8,686 bases of DNA from Candidatus Dojkabacteria bacterium. GTDB taxonomy: Bacteria > Patescibacteriota > Dojkabacteria > B142 > OLB20. The stretch covers positions 2,372 through 11,057 of the forward strand of contig JAGQLK010000024.1 of assembly GCA_020429485.1 (NCBI GenBank). The letters run 5' to 3'. A model generated the notes under the pieces. It worked only from the letters and a program-made list of their open reading frames with translations, made no database searches and was not told the DNA's origin. A program made the translations under genes and the position numbers. This document shows, piece by piece, positions 1 to 5,174 of the stretch (position 1 is its first letter; each line of letters opens with the position of its first letter).

Positions 1-2248
1 GAATATTTCTTGATATTTTATGTATTAAAGATGTTAGTAATATGACGATTCCAGTCAGTATGAGCAATAAGGAATTAGAACCAGTAGATGCTAATATGGC
101 TTGTACGTTTAATACTGTTGGGTCCATAAGCCCGGCAATTTCTGGGTCATCCGATAAATAATCAGGGTAATTATCCGATGTAATAGTAGCTTGTAACTCA
201 ATAGTACCATTACCAAGTATTGTGGCTTTAAAGGTAATTACAGATATATCTTCTGTACTGAGGGAAGGAATGCTAACTATAACATTAGAATCATTTACCG
301 AATTTCCAGAAATAATAGAGCCATGATTACTTGTTGCTGAATTACCTACCAATGTTAAGAAGCTTGGGACAGGAATATTTAATGCTAAATTTGAGGCTGA
401 GGCATTGCCAGAATTAATAGTAGTTAGAGTAAACGTTACTTCATCACCAATATTTAATTCATTGTTCATATTTAAGTCATTAGTAAGTTCATATGTTAAT
501 GTTGAAGTTAGATGTGCTCCTGAGATGTTAGCATTAGCTCCAAATTCAGAAGTACTACCGTTTGTGTGAGTAGAAGTAGCTGTGATTTGGTCAAATACAC
601 TTAGATCAGAAACAGATAGTTCACAAGAAGTGATTGATCCAAAGGTACCATCACTATCTGCTATACAACTGCCAAGATAACTTTCTGCCTGTCCATGTTG
701 GACTGACTGAGAGTCACCGCTAATGATTTCTCCTAAGACTGCAATCGTGTTCTCAGATTTGAAAAATTCAACAGTAGCACCTGAATAAGTGCTTTGCCCT
801 GGTGCATTACCAATAAAACCATCGAGAGTTAGTGTGGTTCCTTCGAGCGTAGCATTTGAAACTACTGGGTAATCAACCATAGAATTCCCATATGTTACTG
901 AGGTAGCTCCGTCATTAGGATTCACCAAGTATGTAACGCTATTAGTATCCAGGCTTATACCAATTCCATTACCGTATATCGTGTTTTCACTTATGGTATT
1001 AAATTTAACTTTGTCAGAATATGAAATTGAACCCTGACTGACTATTATTCCAGCGTTAGTATTATTTACTATTGTGTTTTGATAAATGTAGTTATATCTA
1101 TTATTGTAGGCATTTCCACGTAGATTCACACCAATCGTATTGTTACCTAATCCTGGATCTAGGTCATGATTAGTACCTATGTAATTGGAGATAACATTGT
1201 TGTTATTTGATTCATAGATATGAACCCCATGGTTATTGTTACCAGCTATTACATTGTCTGTTATATCTATATTATTTACGTTTCTCCATCCTCCATTAAA
1301 ACCATTTAAAGCAACACCTAAGTTATTTCCGATTGGATTCTCCTCTGATATATCCAAACCTACAATATTATTCTCAACTGCACTGTTTCTAATTGCACCA
1401 AAGAACTCAATCCCATGGCTAGCATTCCCAGAGATAATATTTCTATCAGACCAATCTGGTCCACCTATCATATTGTTTTCACTATAGATTGAGGAGGCAA
1501 TATTATAATATATTCCTCGATCACCATTACTACGTGCTGCAGTGCCGTTAGCGTTAAGTCCGATAATATTCTTTTCTATTGTAACTTGATCAACAGCTGC
1601 ATTATTTATATAAATTCCATGACTTGAGTTACCACTAATTAAATTATTAGTAATAAGTAGATCACTGCTTGCTGAACTAAGAATTCCGTAAGTATTAGCT
1701 CCTGTAGTTGAGCCATCTGTTTGCATACCAATATAATTACATTCAACTGTAACTGAGTTTGCAGCTGAAGCTACGTTTATACCACTTGTACTATTATTGG
1801 TAATTGAGAAGCCTTTGATAGTTACATTGCTGCTCGTAATATTGAAACCAACTCCAGAACTACCAACTATTCTAATGCTAAGTGTGTGAGGTAACCCATC
1901 ATTAAGAGAATTACATAAACTACCAGGCTGAGTACTTGCATCTATGTTCACAGAGTTTATTATGGTTGGTAATGCTGAAGAAAGAGTTATTAGATGAGGA
2001 CCAGACCCGCTAATATTGAAAAATATATTATCACTACCAACTGTAGCATTTGCTTCTTCAATAGCCGCTCTTAAAGTACAGCTCCCAGTTCCAATGTCAC
2101 ATACACCATTGATTGAACTATCTGATACATCGTTTGTGGAATTTACGGTAAAGTCAGCAGCGCTAGCTACTTTGGTGAATAGCGCTCCAGAAATGCAAAG
2201 GGTAAAAAAAGCTAAAGTGATCCGATAAAGAATCAATCGTATATTCAT
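1..2248 (-). CDS. Secreted CSLREA / parallel beta-helix surface protein with DUF11-like domain and LAxTG-type C-terminal anchor (3' end outside window)
   Basis: An uninterrupted frame of 749 codons starts at the ATG at 2246-2248 and runs off the left edge without a stop. Residues 1-30 form a signal peptide (hydrophobic stretch around 10-24, Ala-Ser-Ala cleavage site at 28-30). Residues 33-68 match a CSLREA domain, ending in CTLRAAIEEANA. Residues about 70-440 are an Asn/Gly-rich right-handed parallel beta-helix with recurring NxIxGNxxHGI rungs. Residues about 457-572 resemble the beta-sandwich that often follows such helices (YLGS, ITATSTHTNGSTSEF). Residues about 580-715 look like a DUF11 repeat (EVTFTLTTINSGNASASNL). 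LASTG at 719-723 precedes a hydrophobic segment (725-742) and a basic tail, so only a few residues are probably missing. The family is extracellular; adhesion or polysaccharide binding is inferred, and no lyase residues were recognised. It lies 58 bp downstream of the acyltransferase-like gene on the same strand but has its own possible -10 box. Domain calls are from motif recognition only. Confidence 0.9.
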   Translation of the reverse strand, partial: MNIRLILYRITLAFFTLCISGALFTKVASAADFTVNSTNDVSDSSINGVCDIGTGSCTLRAAIEEANATVGSDNIFFNISGSGPHLITLSSALPTIINSVNIDASTQPGSLCNSLNDGLPHTLSIRIVGSSGVGFNITSSNVTIKGFSITNNSTSGINVASAANSVTVECNYIGMQTDGSTTGANTYGILSSASSDLLITNNLISGNSSHGIYINNAAVDQVTIEKNIIGLNANGTAARSNGDRGIYYNIASSIYSENNMIGGPDWSDRNIISGNASHGIEFFGAIRNSAVENNIVGLDISEENPIGNNLGVALNGFNGGWRNVNNIDITDNVIAGNNNHGVHIYESNNNNVISNYIGTNHDLDPGLGNNTIGVNLRGNAYNNRYNYIYQNTIVNNTNAGIIVSQGSISYSDKVKFNTISENTIYGNGIGISLDTNSVTYLVNPNDGATSVTYGNSMVDYPVVSNATLEGTTLTLDGFIGNAPGQSTYSGATVEFFKSENTIAVLGEIISGDSQSVQHGQAESYLGSCIADSDGTFGSITSCELSVSDLSVFDQITATSTHTNGSTSEFGANANISGAHLTSTLTYELTNDLNMNNELNIGDEVTFTLTTINSGNASASNLALNIPVPSFLTLVGNSATSNHGSIISGNSVNDSNVIVSIPSLSTEDISVITFKATILGNGTIELQATITSDNYPDYLSDDPEIAGLMDPTVLNVQAILASTGSNSLLLILTGIVILLTSLIHKISRNI
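80..94 (-). other. Possible LAxTG sortase recognition motif (codes LASTG)
   Basis: These codons give Leu-Ala-Ser-Thr-Gly, followed by a short spacer, a hydrophobic stretch of about 18 residues and a tail containing His-Lys-Ile-Ser-Arg. That order (pentapeptide, membrane segment, basic tail) is the layout of a cell-wall sorting signal, and LAxTG is the known recognition variant of class E sortases. No sortase gene lies in the window, so processing is inferred. Confidence 0.5.
1142..1744 (-). repeat. About 60-residue tandem modules within the beta-helix coding region
   Basis: Residues 169-369 of the beta-helix protein alternate two rung types. One begins N-Y/I-I/V-G (at 171, 227, 294 and 355) and the other is N-x-I-S/A-G-N-x-x-H-G-I/V (at 202, 270 and 332). 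The period is about 56-68 residues, so each module spans more than one helical turn. The DNA has diverged, so this is a protein-level repeat and not a recent tandem duplication. Confidence 0.7.
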
Positions 2249-2267
2249 AGAAAAAAGCCTTTTTTAT

Positions 2268-2273
2268 AGTATA
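2268..2273 (-). promoter_or_regulatory. Possible -10 box (TATACT) of the beta-helix gene
   Basis: TATACT (5 of 6 consensus bases) ends 19 bp before the ATG and would give a leader of about 12 nt starting near AAAAGG, a weak Shine-Dalgarno-like run 9 nt from the start codon. No convincing -35 box is at the usual distance. The FnIII gene further right has the same 19-bp spacing from -10 box to start. Confidence 0.35.
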
Positions 2274-2289
2274 GCTTATTTTGTTGACG

Positions 2290-2313
2290 AGAGTAAGTCG
2301 ATGTATTTACTCT
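2290..2313 (-). repeat. 7-bp inverted repeat overlapping the acyltransferase-like stop codon
   Basis: AGAGTAA at 2290-2296 and TTACTCT at 2307-2313 are exact reverse complements around a 10-nt loop. The arm at 2307-2313 contains the TAA stop of the acyltransferase-like gene. No T-run follows on either strand, so it is not a standard intrinsic terminator. It could be a 3'-end stabilising hairpin or a partial barrier to read-through into the beta-helix gene. Confidence 0.4.
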
Positions 2314-3371
2314 TCATGCTTTGCGTATGGCCAGATCTCATCAATTGGTCTATTGACTACCCACTGGTCTGGATGAGCTCGAACTAATTGTTCCATCTGA
2401 GTTGCTAATGTTTGAGTAGCAGCCTGGATAGAGTCACTATCTCTGCTAGTAGCCATAATTGGTTCTCCTACATCAATATGCAACTCACCATTAGTAATTC
2501 TCGGATAGACTAGGATTACTGGTCTACCAGTGCTAGCAGATAATTTGGCAGGAGAGGAGGGTAGTCTTCGAACTGTATTGAATTGCGCTACATCTACTGT
2601 AGAACCAGCAAGTTCAGGTCTATCAACAGCAAGCAATAGAAATTGACCATTTTCATTGTCTTGTTTGAAATTACCAACTGCTTGCCTAACTGCAGCGATT
2701 CTTCTAGCATTCACTTCTTGTTCTTCTCCAGCGTGAAGCAAATGCATAGCTTTATCATAGCTATCATTAGCAGGGCCTTGTAAGAGGTCAGCTGGTTTAC
2801 CAACTGTATGAGCTCTAACAATAGCTTTGCCCTTTGCTATTTTGGGAATAGTATCACCTGCGGATTCAACAATCATATCTATTTCACTTCCAGAGGGCAG
2901 ATGGTCGGGTAACTCAATTGTCCCTGCTTTTAGGCCTCCTGTATGCATAGTAGCAATGATAGCTCCTCCATACTCATTTGCAGCAAATAACATTGCTTCG
3001 TCTAGTGTTTGCATTGACTCTGGGTTTACTTTTAGTCCTATGGCTTCTCCAGTGCTCTTAGCTAAGAACCTTGCGCCCATCCCAACCTCATCATTTAACC
3101 TTGCAATTAACATGTTAGCAGCAAGGTGGTCTTTCTCTTGATCAGTAGAGCCATCTGGTGCAATAAATTCTGCTGTTGTTCTAAAACTAGATCTCATTCC
3201 TCCAAGGATCCTATTTGTCGCTCTAAGAAAAGTTCGTCCTAGTGGAGTAGGAGGCTGTAATGTTTCAACTCTTTCTGGTTGTATTTGAGCTAAACGATTT
3301 AACTGAGCTAACTGTTCTTGATTTAAATCTGGCTGAGGTCTGCTGTCTAATGGAAGTTTTTGTTCAGTCAT
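2307..3371 (-). CDS. LpxL/HtrB-like (LPLAT superfamily) acyltransferase homologue with altered HX4D/E motif
   Basis: The 354-residue product resembles the lysophospholipid/lipid A acyltransferase superfamily. GAIIATMHTGGLKAG (136-150) aligns with the catalytic block seen in LpxL-type enzymes as G-x-I-L-x-x-H-x-G-x-x-E. The block around 249-305 (AVDRPELAGS, then PAKLSASTGRPVILVYPRI and VGEPI) and the ending HPDQWVVNRP (333-342) match the later conserved parts. H143 is kept, but the position expected to hold the acidic partner (HX4D/E) is K148. The first 45 residues are a hydrophilic Gln/Pro-rich extension, and no N-terminal membrane helix is seen, unlike typical LpxL. The family moves acyl chains onto membrane lipids; activity here is uncertain. 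The start codon lies 24 bp after the rnpA stop, and a weak TATACT box sits in that gap. It is probably cotranscribed with rpmH and rnpA. Confidence 0.7.
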   Translation of the reverse strand: MTEQKLPLDSRPQPDLNQEQLAQLNRLAQIQPERVETLQPPTPLGRTFLRATNRILGGMRSSFRTTAEFIAPDGSTDQEKDHLAANMLIARLNDEVGMGARFLAKSTGEAIGLKVNPESMQTLDEAMLFAANEYGGAIIATMHTGGLKAGTIELPDHLPSGSEIDMIVESAGDTIPKIAKGKAIVRAHTVGKPADLLQGPANDSYDKAMHLLHAGEEQEVNARRIAAVRQAVGNFKQDNENGQFLLLAVDRPELAGSTVDVAQFNTVRRLPSSPAKLSASTGRPVILVYPRITNGELHIDVGEPIMATSRDSDSIQAATQTLATQMEQLVRAHPDQWVVNRPIDEIWPYAKHEE

Positions 3372-3383
3372 AATGAATTTAAT

Positions 3384-3398
3384 TAGTATAAATTACTA
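3384..3398 (-). repeat. 5-bp inverted repeat overlapping the rnpA stop; one arm adjoins a TATACT box
   Basis: TAGTA and TACTA flank a 5-nt loop, and one arm contains the TAG stop of rnpA (3396-3398). On the minus strand the opposite side contains TATACT (3385-3390), 13 bp before the start of the acyltransferase-like gene, which could act as an internal -10 box. Both elements are short and A+T-rich, so chance is a real alternative. Confidence 0.25.
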
Positions 3399-3728
3399 TA
3401 ACTCTTTATTGAGAATATTTGTAATCTCAGTTTGTAATTCTTGAAAATTGGCTTCTGCTGCTTCTGCTTTTAAAATGATTACAATCTCTTTATTCTGGAA
3501 TTCATCGGTTAAGTATTGTTTGAGTATTTCTCTAGCTTGTCTCTTTAGTTTATTACGAACAACAGCATTACCTACTTTTTTGGAGGCAACTATTCCAAAG
3601 CGTATAACAGAGTCCTGGGGTGAATCAGCAATTATTACTGTAAAATACTTAGAATAAAATTTATTCCCCGCTTTATAAATTCTTTTATATTCCGGGTTTT
3701 TGCGTATTCTATTCTGTAGGGGAAGCAT
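3396..3728 (-). CDS. rnpA: Ribonuclease P protein component
   Basis: The 110-residue length is typical of the protein subunit of RNase P, which helps the catalytic RNA bind pre-tRNA and remove its 5' leader. Conserved features are the N-terminal NRIRKNPEYKRIYKAG, the hydrophobic core strand FTVIIA (29-34), and the RNR signature RFGIVASKKVGNAVVRNKLK (43-62), whose RNKLKR (58-63) differs from the usual RNRxKR only by Lys for Arg. The ATG shares its first base with the rpmH stop (TAATG), which points to translational coupling. Coupling to rpmH is the usual bacterial arrangement. No RNase P RNA gene is visible in the window. Confidence 0.97.
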   Translation of the reverse strand: MLPLQNRIRKNPEYKRIYKAGNKFYSKYFTVIIADSPQDSVIRFGIVASKKVGNAVVRNKLKRQAREILKQYLTDEFQNKEIVIILKAEAAEANFQELQTEITNILNKEL

Positions 3729-3913
3729 TATCTTCTGCGTGAAAAGCGCTTGTTTTTGTCTACTCGAACCTCATCAGAAGCTGTAAGTGACTTTCTCTTC
3801 TTATTGCGCCTTGATTTCAACACTCTTCTGCCACCAACAGTAGCCATTCGAGCTCTAAAGCCTAGCTTTCTGATTCTTGGTTTTTTGTGTGGTTGATATG
3901 TTCTTTTTGGCAT
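3728..3913 (-). CDS. rpmH: Large ribosomal subunit protein bL34, with C-terminal extension
   Basis: [20 protein letters not shown] and [20 protein letters not shown] are textbook bL34, a small, very basic 50S protein that binds 23S rRNA. Ordinary bL34 is about 44-47 residues and ends near the Leu-Thr-Ala at 43-45. This one has 61 residues, and the last 16 ([16 protein letters not shown]) are extra, first acidic and then basic. The extension is in frame up to the TAA that overlaps the rnpA start. An extended -10 box lies 24 bp upstream of the ATG. The gene heads the minus-strand block. Confidence 0.97.
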   Translation of the reverse strand: MPKRTYQPHKKPRIRKLGFRARMATVGGRRVLKSRRNKKRKSLTASDEVRVDKNKRFSRRR

Positions 3914-3937
3914 AACCTAATTCTTTTAACAGAGTCT

Positions 3938-3946
3938 ATTTTATCA
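3938..3946 (-). promoter_or_regulatory. Extended -10 promoter element for the rpmH-rnpA block
   Basis: On the minus strand the sequence TGATAAAAT forms an extended -10 (TG-n-TAAAAT, 5 of 6 in the hexamer), ending 24 bp before the rpmH ATG. No good -35 box lies 17 bp upstream, which is acceptable for an extended -10 promoter. The expected leader is about 17 nt. A weak AGG sits just before the ATG. Confidence 0.45.
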
Positions 3947-3978
3947 CAAAAGTCCTTAAAAATAGAGCTAAAGCATTG

Positions 3979-4009
3979 AAAAAAGTCGAAAAAACTCCCA
4001 AAATCGACT
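3979..4009 (-). terminator. Weak hairpin plus T-run in the rpmH upstream gap
   Basis: On the minus strand AGTCGA (4009-4004) pairs with TCGACT (3989-3984) across a 14-nt loop, and five T residues follow (3983-3979). This has the form of a weak intrinsic terminator that would stop minus-strand transcripts before the rpmH promoter. No minus-strand gene lies directly upstream, so it might block antisense read-through, or it may be chance. The rest of the gap at 3914-4044 holds only the promoter candidates listed. Confidence 0.25.
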
Positions 4010-4033
4010 ACTATATGAGAAAATAACACAAAT

Positions 4034-4039
4034 TATAAG
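4034..4039 (+). promoter_or_regulatory. Possible -10 box (TATAAG) directly before the small membrane peptide
   Basis: TATAAG matches 5 of 6 consensus bases and ends 5 bp before the ATG at 4045, so a transcript from it would be nearly leaderless. No -35 box is evident at 16-18 bp. An alternative is TTGAAA (3976-3981) with CAAAAT (3999-4004) at 17-bp spacing, which would give a leader of about 35 nt. Confidence 0.25.
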
Positions 4040-4044
4040 CAAAT

Positions 4045-4143
4045 ATGAATAATAAAAATATAGTTACAATAATTATTTTCGGACTACTTATTCTGTGCAC
4101 TCTATCTTGCTTGATCAGCATGTTTTTCTTATCATATTCGTAA
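4045..4143 (+). CDS. Possible 32-residue single-span membrane peptide (or 5' part of an interrupted gene)
   Basis: The ATG at 4045 opens a 32-codon frame ending in TAA at 4141-4143. After MNNKN the product is almost wholly hydrophobic (VTIIIFGLLILCTLSCLISM, then FFLSYS), enough for one membrane helix. The next frame starts with GTG directly after this TAA and in the same phase, so the two could be a tightly coupled pair or one gene broken by a nonsense codon. No Shine-Dalgarno site precedes the ATG. I do not recognise a family. Confidence 0.35.
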   Translation: MNNKNIVTIIIFGLLILCTLSCLISMFFLSYS

Positions 4144-4434
4144 GTGGATAAATACCTATCTTTGTTAAAAGACGCTAGTAAGAATAAAGATTTTTTTCTT
4201 GCAGTATTTGTTAGTTTGCTAGTATTCACAGCATTTATGACGTATGTGCTTTTTATTGGGGCGCCAGCTACCAAAGCTAGAAACATTCATAACGAAGGCG
4301 TTAGGCTCTATGATAAAGGTAATTACGAAGCTGCAGAAGAAAAATTCGAAGAGTCATTAGAGATATTCCATACAGAAGAAACAGAATCTTACCTACTTCT
4401 AACCGAAGAGCAATTAAATGAATCAGATAATTGA
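4144..4434 (+). CDS. Small membrane-anchored protein with a single TPR motif
   Basis: The 96-residue product has a short charged N-terminus, a membrane helix at about 17-39 (FFLAVFVSLLVFTAFMTYVL) and then one tetratricopeptide-like helical pair at about 46-79 (ARNIHNEGVRLYDKGNYEAA onward), followed by an acidic tail. One TPR is a protein-binding module, so a scaffold role at the membrane is inferred, and no enzyme motif is seen. The GTG start follows the preceding TAA with no spacer or Shine-Dalgarno site; the next in-frame ATG lies inside the membrane helix and is a poor choice. The 3' end overlaps the GNAT gene by 17 bp, indicating cotranscription. If the upstream TAA is an interruption, this is the 3' part of a protein of about 129 residues. 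Confidence 0.65.
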   Translation: MDKYLSLLKDASKNKDFFLAVFVSLLVFTAFMTYVLFIGAPATKARNIHNEGVRLYDKGNYEAAEEKFEESLEIFHTEETESYLLLTEEQLNESDN

Positions 4435-4852
4435 GGGTGACATCCAGACAGCATTTGAATTAAACAATATGATTCCTGAGTTTGAGGAGAAAACTTTGCG
4501 TGCTGAGTTTGACAAACGGCTATCTCTTAACAACTCCAAAATATATATTGCTCAGATTGACGGTAAAAATGCAGGATATGTTGCTGCCTATGATAGGTAT
4601 AATGACGGTTCATTTTATTGCTGGATGGCGGCAGTTTTACCTGAATATAGGAGAAAAGGAGTATTAACTAGTATGATGGATACACTTGAAAATTGGGCAA
4701 AAGAAAACGGCTATAATAAAATAAAAATCAAGACTCGCAATGATAGAAAAGAAATGCAGCACTATCTAATAAGCAAAGGGTATGAATTTACAGAAGTAGT
4801 AGCTAAAGATGATCGTGCTGACAATAGACTGCATCTAGAGAAAGATCTCTAG
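4418..4852 (+). CDS. GNAT-family N-acetyltransferase
   Basis: This 144-residue protein is one GNAT domain, which transfers an acetyl group from acetyl-CoA to an amine. Strand KIYIAQIDGKNAGYVAAYDR (41-60) leads to the motif A region FYCWMAAVLPEYRRKGVLTS (67-86), whose R-R-K-G-V-L forms the pyrophosphate-binding turn (R/Q-x-x-G-x-G/A) with Leu at the last position. Helix SMMDTLENWAKENGYNKI and the later N108, M113, Y116 and KGYEF (120-124) match motif B. The substrate cannot be read from the sequence. The ATG lies inside the end of the TPR gene, with a weak GAAGAG about 7 nt before it. The stop lies 2 bp from the stop of the convergent MazG-like gene. Confidence 0.87.
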   Translation: MNQIIEGDIQTAFELNNMIPEFEEKTLRAEFDKRLSLNNSKIYIAQIDGKNAGYVAAYDRYNDGSFYCWMAAVLPEYRRKGVLTSMMDTLENWAKENGYNKIKIKTRNDRKEMQHYLISKGYEFTEVVAKDDRADNRLHLEKDL

Positions 4853-4853
4853 A
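4834..4853. repeat. 7-bp inverted repeat at the convergent GNAT / MazG-like gene ends
   Basis: TCTAGAG (4834-4840) and CTCTAGA (4847-4853) are exact complements around a 6-nt loop. The structure contains the GNAT stop (4850-4852) and on the minus strand begins one base after the MazG-like stop. It could act on both transcripts. The plus strand continues ATTATTTAT, a poor T-run, so any terminator would be weak. Confidence 0.4.
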
Positions 4854-4854
4854 A

Positions 4855-5163
4855 TTATTTATCCAGATATTTGAACCATTTATTTTCTAGAGCATCCTCA
4901 ATATCTATATTGTGATGATCGGCTATGAGTAAGGTTTGTCCAATTATATCTGCAAGCTCATCTGCAAAATTCCCCTTGATCTCAGCATCACTCTTATCTC
5001 TTTTTCTGCCTCTATTGGTAAATGATAAATAGCTTTGAATCAATTCACCGACCTCTTCTTGTAATTTAAGTACATACCAGTCATCATCTCTATTGATATC
5101 TTGAGATAATGCATATCTATTTGAGACCATTGTAGCTTTTTTCTGTATTTCTTTTATATCCAT
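4855..5163 (-). CDS. MazG-like nucleotide pyrophosphohydrolase
   Basis: The 102-residue product matches the compact all-alpha MazG-like NTP pyrophosphohydrolases, which cleave nucleoside triphosphates to the monophosphate and pyrophosphate and often clear non-canonical nucleotides. The metal-binding pattern is present: KLQEEVGEL (33-41) supplies E37-x-x-E40, and FADELADIIGQTLLIA (66-81) supplies E69-x-x-D72. The ending IDIEDALENKWFKYL is also typical. The basic insert RGRKRDKSDAEIK (51-63) lies between the two metal-binding helices. The gene starts 11 bp after the FnIII gene stop, so the two are likely cotranscribed. CATAA/TTATG at 5161-5174 could fold over the start codon. The exact nucleotide substrate is unknown. 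Confidence 0.87.
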   Translation of the reverse strand: MDIKEIQKKATMVSNRYALSQDINRDDDWYVLKLQEEVGELIQSYLSFTNRGRKRDKSDAEIKGNFADELADIIGQTLLIADHHNIDIEDALENKWFKYLDK

Positions 5164-5174
5164 AAATAATTATG

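Noticed and set aside
1236..1487. Plus-strand open frame of 83 codons
   Set aside because: It lies antisense inside the beta-helix gene, which has a clear domain structure; the frame has no recognisable motif.
2016..2228. Plus-strand open frame of 70 codons
   Set aside because: It is antisense to the signal peptide and CSLREA region of the beta-helix gene, and there is no supporting start signal.
2251..2265. A6-GCC-T6 palindrome as an intrinsic terminator
   Set aside because: The stem would be only A:T pairs around a 3-nt loop, and it lies within the predicted leader of the beta-helix gene, after its -10 box.
2827..3141. Plus-strand open frame of 104 codons
   Set aside because: It is antisense to the acyltransferase-like gene, whose conserved blocks support the minus strand.
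3940..3948. DnaA-box-like TTTATCACA upstream of rpmH, as a possible origin
   Set aside because: It differs from TTATCCACA at several positions, stands alone and is better explained as the reverse of the extended -10 element.
4011..4286. Minus-strand open frame of 91 codons
   Set aside because: It overlaps the small membrane peptide and the TPR gene; the plus strand has the recognisable TPR and the GNAT overlap.
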